The position numbers were made by a program, and so were the translations under genes. A stretch of DNA of 8,401 bases from Deltaproteobacteria bacterium (lineage in GTDB: Bacteria > Desulfobacterota > Desulfarculia > Adiutricales > Adiutricaceae). Below the pieces are notes generated by a model. The model ran no database searches. It was not told the origin of the DNA and saw only the letters and a list, made by a program, of their open reading frames with translations. Below, piece after piece: positions 1-5,205 of the stretch. The stretch's first letter is position 1, and every line of letters starts with the position of its first letter. The stretch lies in NCBI GenBank assembly GCA_031257955.1, contig JAIRNQ010000259.1:1-8401 (forward strand), in the 5' to 3' direction.

Positions 1-596
1 CGAGGGCCGAGCTTGGCCTCGGTCCTGGCCGTGACCACCAGTTCCAGGATCTCCAAATCGCCTTCCAGCCAACGGCTACGGATGGAGTGGAGGACGAAGG
101 CGGTAACCCCCACGGCCAAGCCGACGATGGTGGCGGTGAAGGCCACCACCAGATCGGCCGAGAGACGGCTCATGTCTCCCTGGCTCAGGCCGGCCAGGCC
201 CGTGCTCATGGGGATAAGGGTCGCGATGAGGCCGGTCGAGGGGCCCATCCTGACCAATATCCGTAGAAACTCCAGCTTCTTTCTGGCCAAATCGCTCACC
301 TCCTGGTAGAGGCGCTCGGCTTCAAGCCAGGTGGCGCCCGTTCGGTCGAGAATCTTCTCCAGTCTCCCCAGGGCGGCACCCAAATAAAAGTCCAGCTTGC
401 GGCGACCCCGGAAGATGGCCGGCCAGTCGTCGGCTTTGGGCTTGGCAAATCTGGCCCTTTCGGCCCACTCGGCCAAAAAAGCCCCAAAGGATATGACCAA
501 ACCCACGAAGGCCACCAACAAAACGACCATGGCCGGATACAAAAGCGACGACGAGACGAGATAAAGGATGGACTGGATCAAGGCCCCGATGTTCAT
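1..596 (-). CDS. MotA/TolQ/ExbB-family proton channel subunit, 3' end cut by window edge
   Basis: Inner-membrane subunit of the family that couples proton flow to work at the outer membrane or other partners (ExbB with ExbD/TonB, TolQ with TolR). The 198 visible residues start MNIGALIQSI. Hydrophobic spans lie at about residues 18-40, 115-136 and 148-170, the usual three-helix ExbB layout. Residues 118-130 (GPSTGLIATLIPM) and 153-163 (FTATIVGLAVG) match the two conserved blocks of the MotA_ExbB domain. The long cytoplasmic stretch between helices 1 and 2 is rich in K, R and E, as expected. I chose the ATG at 594-596 because GGGA lies six bases upstream; an in-frame ATG at 600-602 lies directly on that GGGA. 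It sits 199 bases behind the DUF2162-type gene, presumably in one riboswitch-controlled operon. The C-terminus is missing only because the window ends. The family is clear; the transported substrate (cobalt or corrinoid) is inferred from context. Confidence 0.88.
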   Translation of the reverse strand, partial: MNIGALIQSILYLVSSSLLYPAMVVLLVAFVGLVISFGAFLAEWAERARFAKPKADDWPAIFRGRRKLDFYLGAALGRLEKILDRTGATWLEAERLYQEVSDLARKKLEFLRILVRMGPSTGLIATLIPMSTGLAGLSQGDMSRLSADLVVAFTATIVGLAVGVTAFVLHSIRSRWLEGDLEILELVVTARTEAKLGP

Positions 597-795
597 AGAC
601 ATTCCCAACGATACTTAAGCCAAGCGGTGGACGGTTTATGGATAATCGCCAAAAGAAAGCCTGCCGGGTACGGGCGGATCCTTTGGGCGACGTTCAAGAA
701 AAAACCTGTGGGCGAGCGACCCCCCGCGGGGCGGCGCCCCCCCCGGCGGCGGCCGGTGCGACGAGGGGAAGCCATGGCCACCGAGAGTCAAAAAT
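597..795 (-). other. Spacer inside the riboswitch-controlled operon, with a very GC-rich hairpin
   Basis: No convincing gene is visible. A 62-codon minus-strand frame ends in an ATGA overlap with the ExbB-family start, but its product is mostly R, P and G, it opens with TTG, and it has no ribosome binding site, so I do not call it. The middle (about 721-754) is almost pure G+C. It includes a perfect GGGGC/GCCCC stem at 728-732 and 736-740 with a three-base loop. On the minus strand a run of six T follows only after about 15 further bases (near 700-705), so this is a poor intrinsic terminator. It could act as an mRNA processing or stability element between the two genes. Confidence 0.4.
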
Positions 796-1785
796 TTAAG
801 CGCCCTTCCCGCCCCAGCCGATTTTGGCCCGACCGACCAGGAAGCCAAGCAAAGCCAGGGCGGCAACGCCGGCCACAAGCCAAAAGCCGCTTAGGGGAAG
901 GCTCTTTTCCGACTCCTCGGCGTAAGAGGCCAGCCGGTAAACCCTGTCTATCTGCCCGAACTGCGGAAGGACCAGGGCCGAGATCATAAAATACGCGGCG
1001 ATGGTGGTCATGGCCAAACCCAGCGAACGCTCCAGGTTCTCGCCCCGACCCAGTAAGCCGTAAATCAGCGCCAGCCCGGCAGCGGCGGCTACCGCGGTAA
1101 AACCGGCATACAATATGGCCGTTCCTTGAAGGGCCTGGTCCGGAAAGTAAAGGACCAAACAGGCCAACGACATGGTCACCACCGAAAGACAAACCGGGCA
1201 AGGAATAATGAGGGCCAAAAATCCGTAACTGCCCGAGCTTTTTTTGGAACCGTCGCCGGCGGGTGTTTTCCTTTCGAGCCCGGACGGCCCTGACCCGTCC
1301 GCCCCAACGGGCCCTCGGCAATCCAAACAACCGGGAACTTCTGGACCAATGGCTTCGTCGAACTCTCCGAGGCCGCCCAAATTATCGAGACCATCGCCGG
1401 TACCGGTATCGGCGCCGGTATCGCTGACGGTAACGCCACCGGTATCTTGGCCTTCGGGATCCGCCAACCCAACGGGATCGTGATCTTGGTGGCGCATCAG
1501 GATTAGGCCCCAGGCAAACAACATCAGGGCGATCAGCCAGTGGACGGTTTGGCCGCCACGCCACAGAGGTTCAATCAGCTGGTAGTTGGCCAGCAGATCG
1601 ATTTTCTGGACCAGGAAAAGGACCAAGGCGAAGATCCCGGCGTAAAGGACCAGAACGGACAGGGTCGGCCAAAGCCTCCGTCCACGGCCACGCCGCTGCC
1701 AGAGATAGGCCCAACCCAGCCCGGTCTTGACGGCGAAGGCCAAAACGGCCACCAACAGACCCATGATTAGGCTTTGCAGTTCCAA
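796..1785 (-). CDS. DUF2162-type polytopic membrane transporter, probably cobalt/corrinoid related
   Basis: A 329-residue membrane protein with about seven hydrophobic spans: residues 3-27, 38-62, 80-97, 190-213, 222-246, 255-275 and 298-318. The pattern and a CPVC motif at residues 196-199, at the start of span 4, resemble the DUF2162 'predicted transporter' family, which I recall next to MotA/TolQ/ExbB and CobN-like genes in methanogens and sulfate reducers. Spans 3 and 4 are separated by about 90 hydrophilic residues rich in D, G and T, with HQDHD (99-103) and CLDC (153-156), which could bind metal. The start is the TTG at 1783-1785, with GGGGTGAT just upstream; an in-frame ATG lies seven codons later. 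It is the first gene after the cobalamin riboswitch and terminator, so it should be shut off when cobalamin is plentiful. The membrane assignment is firm, the family name fairly likely, and the substrate inferred. Confidence 0.72.
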   Translation of the reverse strand: MELQSLIMGLLVAVLAFAVKTGLGWAYLWQRRGRGRRLWPTLSVLVLYAGIFALVLFLVQKIDLLANYQLIEPLWRGGQTVHWLIALMLFAWGLILMRHQDHDPVGLADPEGQDTGGVTVSDTGADTGTGDGLDNLGGLGEFDEAIGPEVPGCLDCRGPVGADGSGPSGLERKTPAGDGSKKSSGSYGFLALIIPCPVCLSVVTMSLACLVLYFPDQALQGTAILYAGFTAVAAAAGLALIYGLLGRGENLERSLGLAMTTIAAYFMISALVLPQFGQIDRVYRLASYAEESEKSLPLSGFWLVAGVAALALLGFLVGRAKIGWGGKGA

Positions 1786-1815
1786 TAATCACCCCGGCGC
1801 CAACGGCCAATACAA

Positions 1816-1846
1816 CAAAAAACCCGGACTCCCCTTGGAGCCGGGT
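1816..1846 (-). terminator. Rho-independent terminator of the cobalamin riboswitch
   Basis: On the minus strand ACCCGGCTCC (1846-1837), a short AAGG loop and GGAGTCCGGGT (1832-1822, one bulged T) form a stem of ten pairs followed by six T (1817-1822). It lies between the aptamer and the first gene start, where an expression platform belongs. Upstream in the leader, near 1879-1886, a GCCCGG stretch could pair with the 3' arm CCGGGT and act as antiterminator; that switch is inferred. Confidence 0.85.
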
Positions 1847-1940
1847 ACCCATATTCCCGACGGCTTGACCTTTTTTTGCCGGGCGGCCAATTCCCCTTTG
1901 GCCCTGGCCACCAAACGTAAACGGGGGCCGCGGCGAACGC

Positions 1941-2100
1941 GTCCGGGCAGGTCTTCTGGCTCGTCTTTGGCGCCCGCCTTCCCACCCTTTCGGACAGTGG
2001 CTTTCTGGGCAAGGGCCCTTAAGGCCCCGACTCACAGCGATGGGTTCGCTCCCGCTCTTTCGGGATTCCCATTTCACGCCCTGGCGGGCGACCCGGCTAG
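1941..2100 (-). promoter_or_regulatory. Cobalamin riboswitch (aptamer)
   Basis: The minus strand carries the conserved cobalamin-aptamer blocks in order: GTGAAATGGGAA (2077-2066), GCTGTGA (2038-2032), GCCACTGT (2001-1994), GGGAAGGCG (1983-1975), and the B12 box AGCCAGAAGACCTGCC (1961-1946), which matches the consensus. The closing P1 stem is visible: CCGGG at 2096-2092 pairs with CCCGG at 1947-1943. A terminator follows at 1816-1846. In this class, adenosyl- or other cobalamin binding normally favours termination, so the downstream DUF2162/ExbB genes should be repressed when cobalamin is abundant. The element is recognised directly from its conserved core; ligand subclass was not determined. 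Confidence 0.96.
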
Positions 2101-2113
2101 GTTAACTTCACGT

Positions 2114-2142
2114 ATCTTAATCCGATTTGGCCAGGCGGTCAA
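2114..2142 (-). promoter_or_regulatory. Sigma70-type promoter for the cobalamin-controlled operon
   Basis: Read on the minus strand: TTGACC (2142-2137), a 17-base spacer, then TAAGAT (2119-2114). The expected transcription start is near 2106, just ahead of the aptamer P1 stem at 2096. Both hexamers match the consensus in at least four of six positions and the spacing is ideal. Confidence 0.7.
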
Positions 2143-2325
2143 GGCACCGGCGACCCAAACGACCCAAACGTGACATGGCTAACCCGCCCATAAGGCCTAA
2201 AATGTCTGCTTATAAACCCAAAATTCCTTGGACCAGCCTGAAAAATATCCATCATTTAGAATCGCCGGTCTTAGTTATGGCGTCAAATATGTCTCACCCC
2301 GCTTCAATTTTCAACAATGGGTTCC
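2143..2325. other. Intergenic stretch with no gene found
   Basis: This stretch lies between the riboswitch promoter and the antitoxin remnant. No frame on either strand gives a protein with a recognisable domain or a ribosome binding site. The only small-scale structure is a short tandem GACCCAAAC (2152-2160 and 2161-2169). Base composition becomes more AT-rich from about 2180 onward. Confidence 0.45.
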
Positions 2326-2633
2326 TTAGTCATACCGACAACTAAATTTATTTTTATTTTTCTGATTGGTTAACTTTTCCTCCCGTAAAATAGCCTTAAT
2401 CTTCCTATGGTAATCCTTCGCTTGAGCGCGAAGCCAGGCCAAAACGTTGACGTCAAAACGAATCGATTGCCAATACCTTCTATGAAGTCGATAGCGGTAG
2501 ATTGCCAATACCTTCGGTGAAGCCGAGCGTATTGTTCGCTAACCCGCGGATAGTAGGTACCGATTGTTGGTATCCACCCTTTGGAAATAGGTGGGATACG
2601 GCCCCCGGGGCGAACCGTCTCTTGATTAACCAT
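2326..2633 (-). pseudogene. Frameshifted BrnA-like (DUF4415-type) antitoxin gene
   Basis: The minus-strand frame ending at 2326 contains SIRFDVNVLAWLRAQAKDY followed by HRKIKAILREE. This is very like the C-terminal signature of BrnA/DUF4415 antitoxins, typically (I/L)RLDxDVLxWFRAQGKGYQTRINAVLR, which is the DNA-binding ribbon-helix-helix part. A second minus frame opens at an ATG (2631-2633) and gives 45 residues ending RLHRRYWQS. The same RLHRRYWQS precedes IRFDVNV in the first frame, exactly 35 bases downstream. Removing one 35-base unit joins the two frames into a protein of about 90 residues, a normal antitoxin size. The gene therefore looks inactivated by an imperfect tandem duplication. 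No BrnT toxin frame is visible upstream, so this is an orphan relic. A short product from the TTG at 2508 is possible but has no clear ribosome binding site. Confidence 0.68.
2465..2534. repeat. Imperfect 35-bp tandem duplication inside the antitoxin remnant
   Basis: Copy 1 is 2465-2499 and copy 2 is 2500-2534. The first 16 bases (GATTGCCAATACCTTC) are identical, and TGAAG and CGA are also shared; overall about 26 of 35 positions match. Each copy has a CTTC/GAAG inverted repeat, and copy 2 is also flanked by CAATAC/GTATTG (2506-2511 and 2529-2534), so it can form a hairpin. The period is not a multiple of three, so it breaks the reading frame. Confidence 0.85.
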
Positions 2634-2682
2634 AAATATATCAATAGCTTAACGCAAAAGACAAAAATGGTTTTTTTTACTT

Positions 2683-2710
2683 TTGATTGACTGAGAAAAA
2701 ATGTTACAAT
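2683..2710 (+). promoter_or_regulatory. Sigma70-type promoter with extended -10, driving the leader/ABC region
   Basis: TTGATT (2683-2688), a 16-base spacer, then TACAAT (2705-2710) preceded by TG one base upstream (extended -10, TGTTACAAT). A run of eight T lies just ahead (2671-2678), giving an AT-rich upstream region. The expected start of transcription is about 2717. Downstream are a structured RNA and a terminator, then the first ABC gene. Confidence 0.65.
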
Positions 2711-2716
2711 GCAACG

Positions 2717-2851
2717 ACGTTCATCAAGAAGATGAAGGCGAAGAGTCAGTCCCGGCGCCGAAAGCGCCAATTACCGGTATTTTTCAATAAGTTAGGTCAC
2801 GGAGGCCGCGTTCCCAAACGCTAAACGGCGTTAGGGGAGGCGGTTTTTTTT
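2717..2851 (+). ncRNA. Structured leader or small RNA of about 135 nt, type unknown
   Basis: Between the promoter and an intrinsic terminator lies a non-coding RNA-like unit. Hairpin 1 is TTCATC (2720-2725), loop AAGAA, GATGAA (2731-2736). Hairpin 2 is GGCGC (2754-2758), loop CGAAA, GCGCC (2764-2768). A single-stranded AU-rich stretch (2778-2792) follows, then the terminator hairpin. Its position fits either a transcription-attenuating leader (riboswitch or other sensor) for the ABC transporter genes or a free-standing sRNA. I compared it by eye with cobalamin, SAM, TPP, fluoride, NiCo, guanidine, Moco, glycine and lysine consensus features and found no match. No clear antiterminator pairing with the terminator's 5' arm is visible, which leans slightly toward an sRNA. 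Confidence 0.4.
2806..2851 (+). terminator. Strong rho-independent terminator upstream of the first ABC gene
   Basis: A long stem pairs 2806-2821 with 2828-2843: CCGC/GGCGG at the base, TTCCC/GGGGA in the middle and AACGC/GCGTT at the top, with two internal mismatches and a six-base loop TAAACG. Eight T follow at 2844-2851. It ends about 258 bases before the preferred ABC start and only about 130 bases after the promoter, so the ABC transcript must read through it or start downstream. Confidence 0.88.
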
Positions 2852-2937
2852 GTGCCGCGCCTGAAAACCCTTGCCAGCCGGGTAGGCGGTGAATCGGGCA
2901 AGATCGGTTCGGGCCAGGGCCTCTTGTCAGAATTTCC

Positions 2938-3010
2938 GGCCAAGTTTTCTGGCCAAGTTGTTTGGGCAAGTTTTCTGGCCAGGTTGTCTGGCCAAGTTGT
3001 CTGGCCAAGG
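2938..3010 (+). repeat. 13-bp tandem repeat (about 5.6 units) in the 5' untranslated region
   Basis: Units start at 2938, 2951, 2964, 2977, 2990 and 3003 (last one partial). The consensus is GGCCAAGTTGTCT, with one to three changes per unit. The period is not a multiple of three and the stretch lies before the preferred start of the downstream gene. This argues that the in-frame extension from the GTG at 2852 is not part of the protein. Function is unknown; it lengthens the leader between terminator and start codon. Confidence 0.9.
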
Positions 3011-3099
3011 GGTTTCTTTTGCCAGGGCGCGCCCGTCCAGTCGCCCGTGGCGGCCAAGGCAGAGGCGGTTCAGCCAGCGATAAACGCGGGCAATACTTT

Positions 3100-3105
3100 A
3101 GGGGT
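3100..3105 (+). promoter_or_regulatory. Ribosome binding site that sets the first ABC start
   Basis: AGGGGT at 3100-3105 lies four bases before the ATG at 3110. The alternative GTG at 2852 directly follows the terminator T-run and has no such site, so this element decides the start. Confidence 0.7.
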
Positions 3106-3109
3106 ACAC

Positions 3110-4909
3110 ATGGGCGCTTATGGTCGGCTTTTAAAATACGTGACCGAGATTAAGCTAGAAATAGCCGGCAAAGTAGGCTTAGGGCTTCTAATATCGGCTA
3201 GTTATATCATTCAGGCAATGGCCATGGCCAAAACGGTATCGACGGTTTTCAAAAGGGCGCCGTTTGAAGAGTACGCTTGGTACTTAGTCGCCGCCGCCGC
3301 CATGGTCGCGGTTAGGGGTTTTTTGGTCAGGTATAACGACATCTATTCCAAAATCATGGCCGCCAGGGTTAAGACTAAATTCAGGCTATTCGTTTTTGAT
3401 AAAATACTCCGTCTTGGACCGGGATATTTGAACGACAAAAGAAGTGGCAGGATACAGTCACTGGTTTTGGATGGCATAGAATCGTTGGAACCGTTTCTGG
3501 TCAACTATGTTCCGCAAATAATAACGATAACCATCTCGGGGCTGGCCATCGGTATTTATTTGTCGAGCCTGGACGCCTTAACCGGTGCCGTGGCCATTGT
3601 GTCGATGGTTCTGTGCGTGGGCGTTCCATATTTAACCGTGCCCTTTGTCAGCCGGAGCATCGTTTCCTATTGGCGATCTTACGCCAGACTAAACTCACAA
3701 TACGTGGACGCGATGCAGGGTCTGTCCACCTTGAAGGCCTTCAACGCCAATTTGGAAAAGGGCAAGGAACTGGCCGGCAACGCCTGGGATTTTTACCGAA
3801 AAGCCTTAATCAGCACTACTTTTTCGCTTATAGATTCGTGGCTGATGAACCTTCTGACTGCCGTGGCCTCGCTGGTGACCGTGGCCTTGGCCGCCTACCG
3901 CACGGACATGGGGTTAATCGAGGTTACCGCGGTCTCGGTCTTTCTGTTTCTGGCCACGGAATGCGCAAGACCCATGGTCGATCTTAATATGTATTGGCAT
4001 AACAGCTTTTTGGGCCTTTCGGTCGCCGAGGAACTGTTCGCCATCGCCGACGAAGAAATACTAACCGTTGAGCCAAGCCACCCCAACACTGAGTCGTTAG
4101 ATTTGGGCCTTCCAATAGTGGAGCTTAAATCGGTCAGTTTTTCTTACGGTGGCTCGCGGGACGTGCCGGTTCTGGACCAAGTCAGCCTAAAAATCGGCCA
4201 AGGACAAAAGGCCGCCATCGTCGGGCGATCCGGCGCCGGAAAATCGACCATCGTCTCGCTTTTGTTGCGATTCTATGACGTCACCGACGGCAGCGTGACT
4301 TATAACGGGATTGACATAAAAGATTATTCCATCGATTACCTGCAGAGCAAAATCGCCGTGGTCTTCCAAGAGACGTATCTTTTCGAGGGGACCATTTTGG
4401 ACAATATTCGCATGGCCAAGCCTGAAGCCAACGAAGATGAGGCCATCGAGGCGGCCAAGGCGGCCAACGCCCATAGTTTTATCGTTAACATGCCAAACGG
4501 GTACCAAACCCTGCTCGGGGAGAGAGGGGCTAGGCTTTCCGGCGGGGAGCGGCAACGGTTGGCCATAGCCAGGGCCTTTCTCAAAAACTCAAGTTTTCTT
4601 ATCCTTGACGAAGCCACTTCCAGCGTCGACGCCAAGAGCGAGGCTTTGATCCAAGAGGCGCTGGACCGGCTGGCCAAAAATCGGACCACCCTTATCATCG
4701 CCCATCGTTTATCGACCATTAAAAACGCCGACGTCATTTTTGTTTTGGAGTCGGGACGGTTGGCCGAAAGCGGAACCCACGAACAGCTTCTAGCCCAAAA
4801 GGGCATCTATCATAAGCTAATCAACGCGCAAACGACCGAAGGATTGCCCCTTGACGATGGACCGGCCATTCCGACGACCACCGATGGTCCCGTTGACATA
4901 ACGATATAA
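3110..4909 (+). CDS. ABC half-transporter, membrane domain fused to ATPase (subunit 1)
   Basis: A 599-residue half-transporter of the exporter-fold (type IV) kind. The membrane domain covers about residues 1-325, with hydrophobic spans near 20-43, 56-72, 133-152, 157-178, 240-263 and 270-285. The ATPase domain covers about 335-575. All key motifs are present: Walker A GRSGAGKST (372-380), Q-loop Q420, signature LSGGERQ (476-482), Walker B FLILDE (496-501), D-loop SSVD (504-507) and H-loop H532. A short acidic, threonine-rich tail follows. I start it at the ATG 3110, which has a good ribosome binding site. The frame is open back to GTG 2852, but those 86 codons run through a 13-bp repeat and follow a terminator directly. 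With the next gene it probably forms a heterodimer. Such pairs include drug, lipid and peptide exporters, CydDC-like proteins, and siderophore importers of the YbtPQ/IrtAB type. The nearby NikA-like receptor makes a metallophore role plausible but unproven. Confidence 0.93.
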   Translation: MGAYGRLLKYVTEIKLEIAGKVGLGLLISASYIIQAMAMAKTVSTVFKRAPFEEYAWYLVAAAAMVAVRGFLVRYNDIYSKIMAARVKTKFRLFVFDKILRLGPGYLNDKRSGRIQSLVLDGIESLEPFLVNYVPQIITITISGLAIGIYLSSLDALTGAVAIVSMVLCVGVPYLTVPFVSRSIVSYWRSYARLNSQYVDAMQGLSTLKAFNANLEKGKELAGNAWDFYRKALISTTFSLIDSWLMNLLTAVASLVTVALAAYRTDMGLIEVTAVSVFLFLATECARPMVDLNMYWHNSFLGLSVAEELFAIADEEILTVEPSHPNTESLDLGLPIVELKSVSFSYGGSRDVPVLDQVSLKIGQGQKAAIVGRSGAGKSTIVSLLLRFYDVTDGSVTYNGIDIKDYSIDYLQSKIAVVFQETYLFEGTILDNIRMAKPEANEDEAIEAAKAANAHSFIVNMPNGYQTLLGERGARLSGGERQRLAIARAFLKNSSFLILDEATSSVDAKSEALIQEALDRLAKNRTTLIIAHRLSTIKNADVIFVLESGRLAESGTHEQLLAQKGIYHKLINAQTTEGLPLDDGPAIPTTTDGPVDITI

Positions 4910-4941
4910 GTTAAAGCCGAAACACCGACTGGCGGTATTAC

Positions 4942-5061
4942 CTATCCCACAGTTGTTATCGTTAACATCAAAACGCAGATTTGCAAATTTACTAGCCTAT
5001 AAGCTTTATCGCAAACATCAAAACACGTAATTGCAAAAACACTATCCCATATGGTGTATTT
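4942..5061 (+). repeat. 50-bp-period direct repeat between the two ABC genes
   Basis: Unit 1 is 4942-4991, unit 2 is 4992-5041, and a decaying third copy begins at 5042 (CTATCCCATATGG). Units 1 and 2 share CTA.CC.A, TTATCG, AACATCAAAAC and TTGCAAA at an exact offset of 50. The spacing is too close, and there are no spacers, so it is not a CRISPR array. Unit 1 also contains TGTTATCGTTAACA (4954-4967), a TGTTA/TAACA inverted repeat, and ATTTGCAAAT (4979-4988), a perfect palindrome, so regulator-binding iterons are one possibility. The stretch is much more AT-rich than the flanking genes. No gene lies in the 296-base gap 4910-5205. Confidence 0.8.
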
Positions 5062-5120
5062 TAAAAATCTTAAACGGATTTATAAAACTGCTTGTGCCAT
5101 AAATGTTTAGGCTAACGTGG

Positions 5121-5162
5121 AAACGGCGATAGTCGGTACCGTTTACGCTAACGGTTAAACGG
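5121..5162 (+). promoter_or_regulatory. Mutually exclusive hairpins upstream of the second ABC gene
   Basis: CCGTTTA at 5139-5145 can pair with AAACGG at 5121-5126 upstream or with TAAACGG at 5156-5162 downstream, but not with both. The element ends 43 bases before the ATG at 5206. No T-run follows, so it would act on translation or mRNA stability rather than termination, if it acts at all. Seen in sequence; function is inferred. Confidence 0.35.
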
Positions 5163-5205
5163 CGTGTCAAATTGTACATGGCCAATAATTGAGGTAGAGA
5201 GAACG

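Noticed and set aside
593..781. 62-codon minus-strand frame overlapping the ExbB-family start by ATGA
   Set aside because: The product is Arg/Pro/Gly low complexity from a GC-rich hairpin region, starts at TTG and lacks a ribosome binding site. The overlap is likely chance.
2683..2851. NikR operator at TGTTAC (2702-2707)
   Set aside because: The half-site resembles GTGTTAC, but no inverted GTAACA partner lies at a suitable distance. The bases are better explained as an extended -10 element.
2852..3109. In-frame N-terminal extension of the first ABC protein from GTG 2852
   Set aside because: It starts right after a terminator T-run without a ribosome binding site, crosses a 13-bp repeat whose period is not a multiple of three, and the ATG at 3110 has AGGGGT in front and gives a normal family length.
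4942..5061. CRISPR array
   Set aside because: The repeats are contiguous with a 50-base period and decay steadily. There are no unique spacers and no cas genes.
5164..5205. In-frame extension of the second ABC protein from GTG 5164
   Set aside because: There is no ribosome binding site, the first bases overlap a hairpin, and the ATG at 5206 gives a typical half-transporter start.
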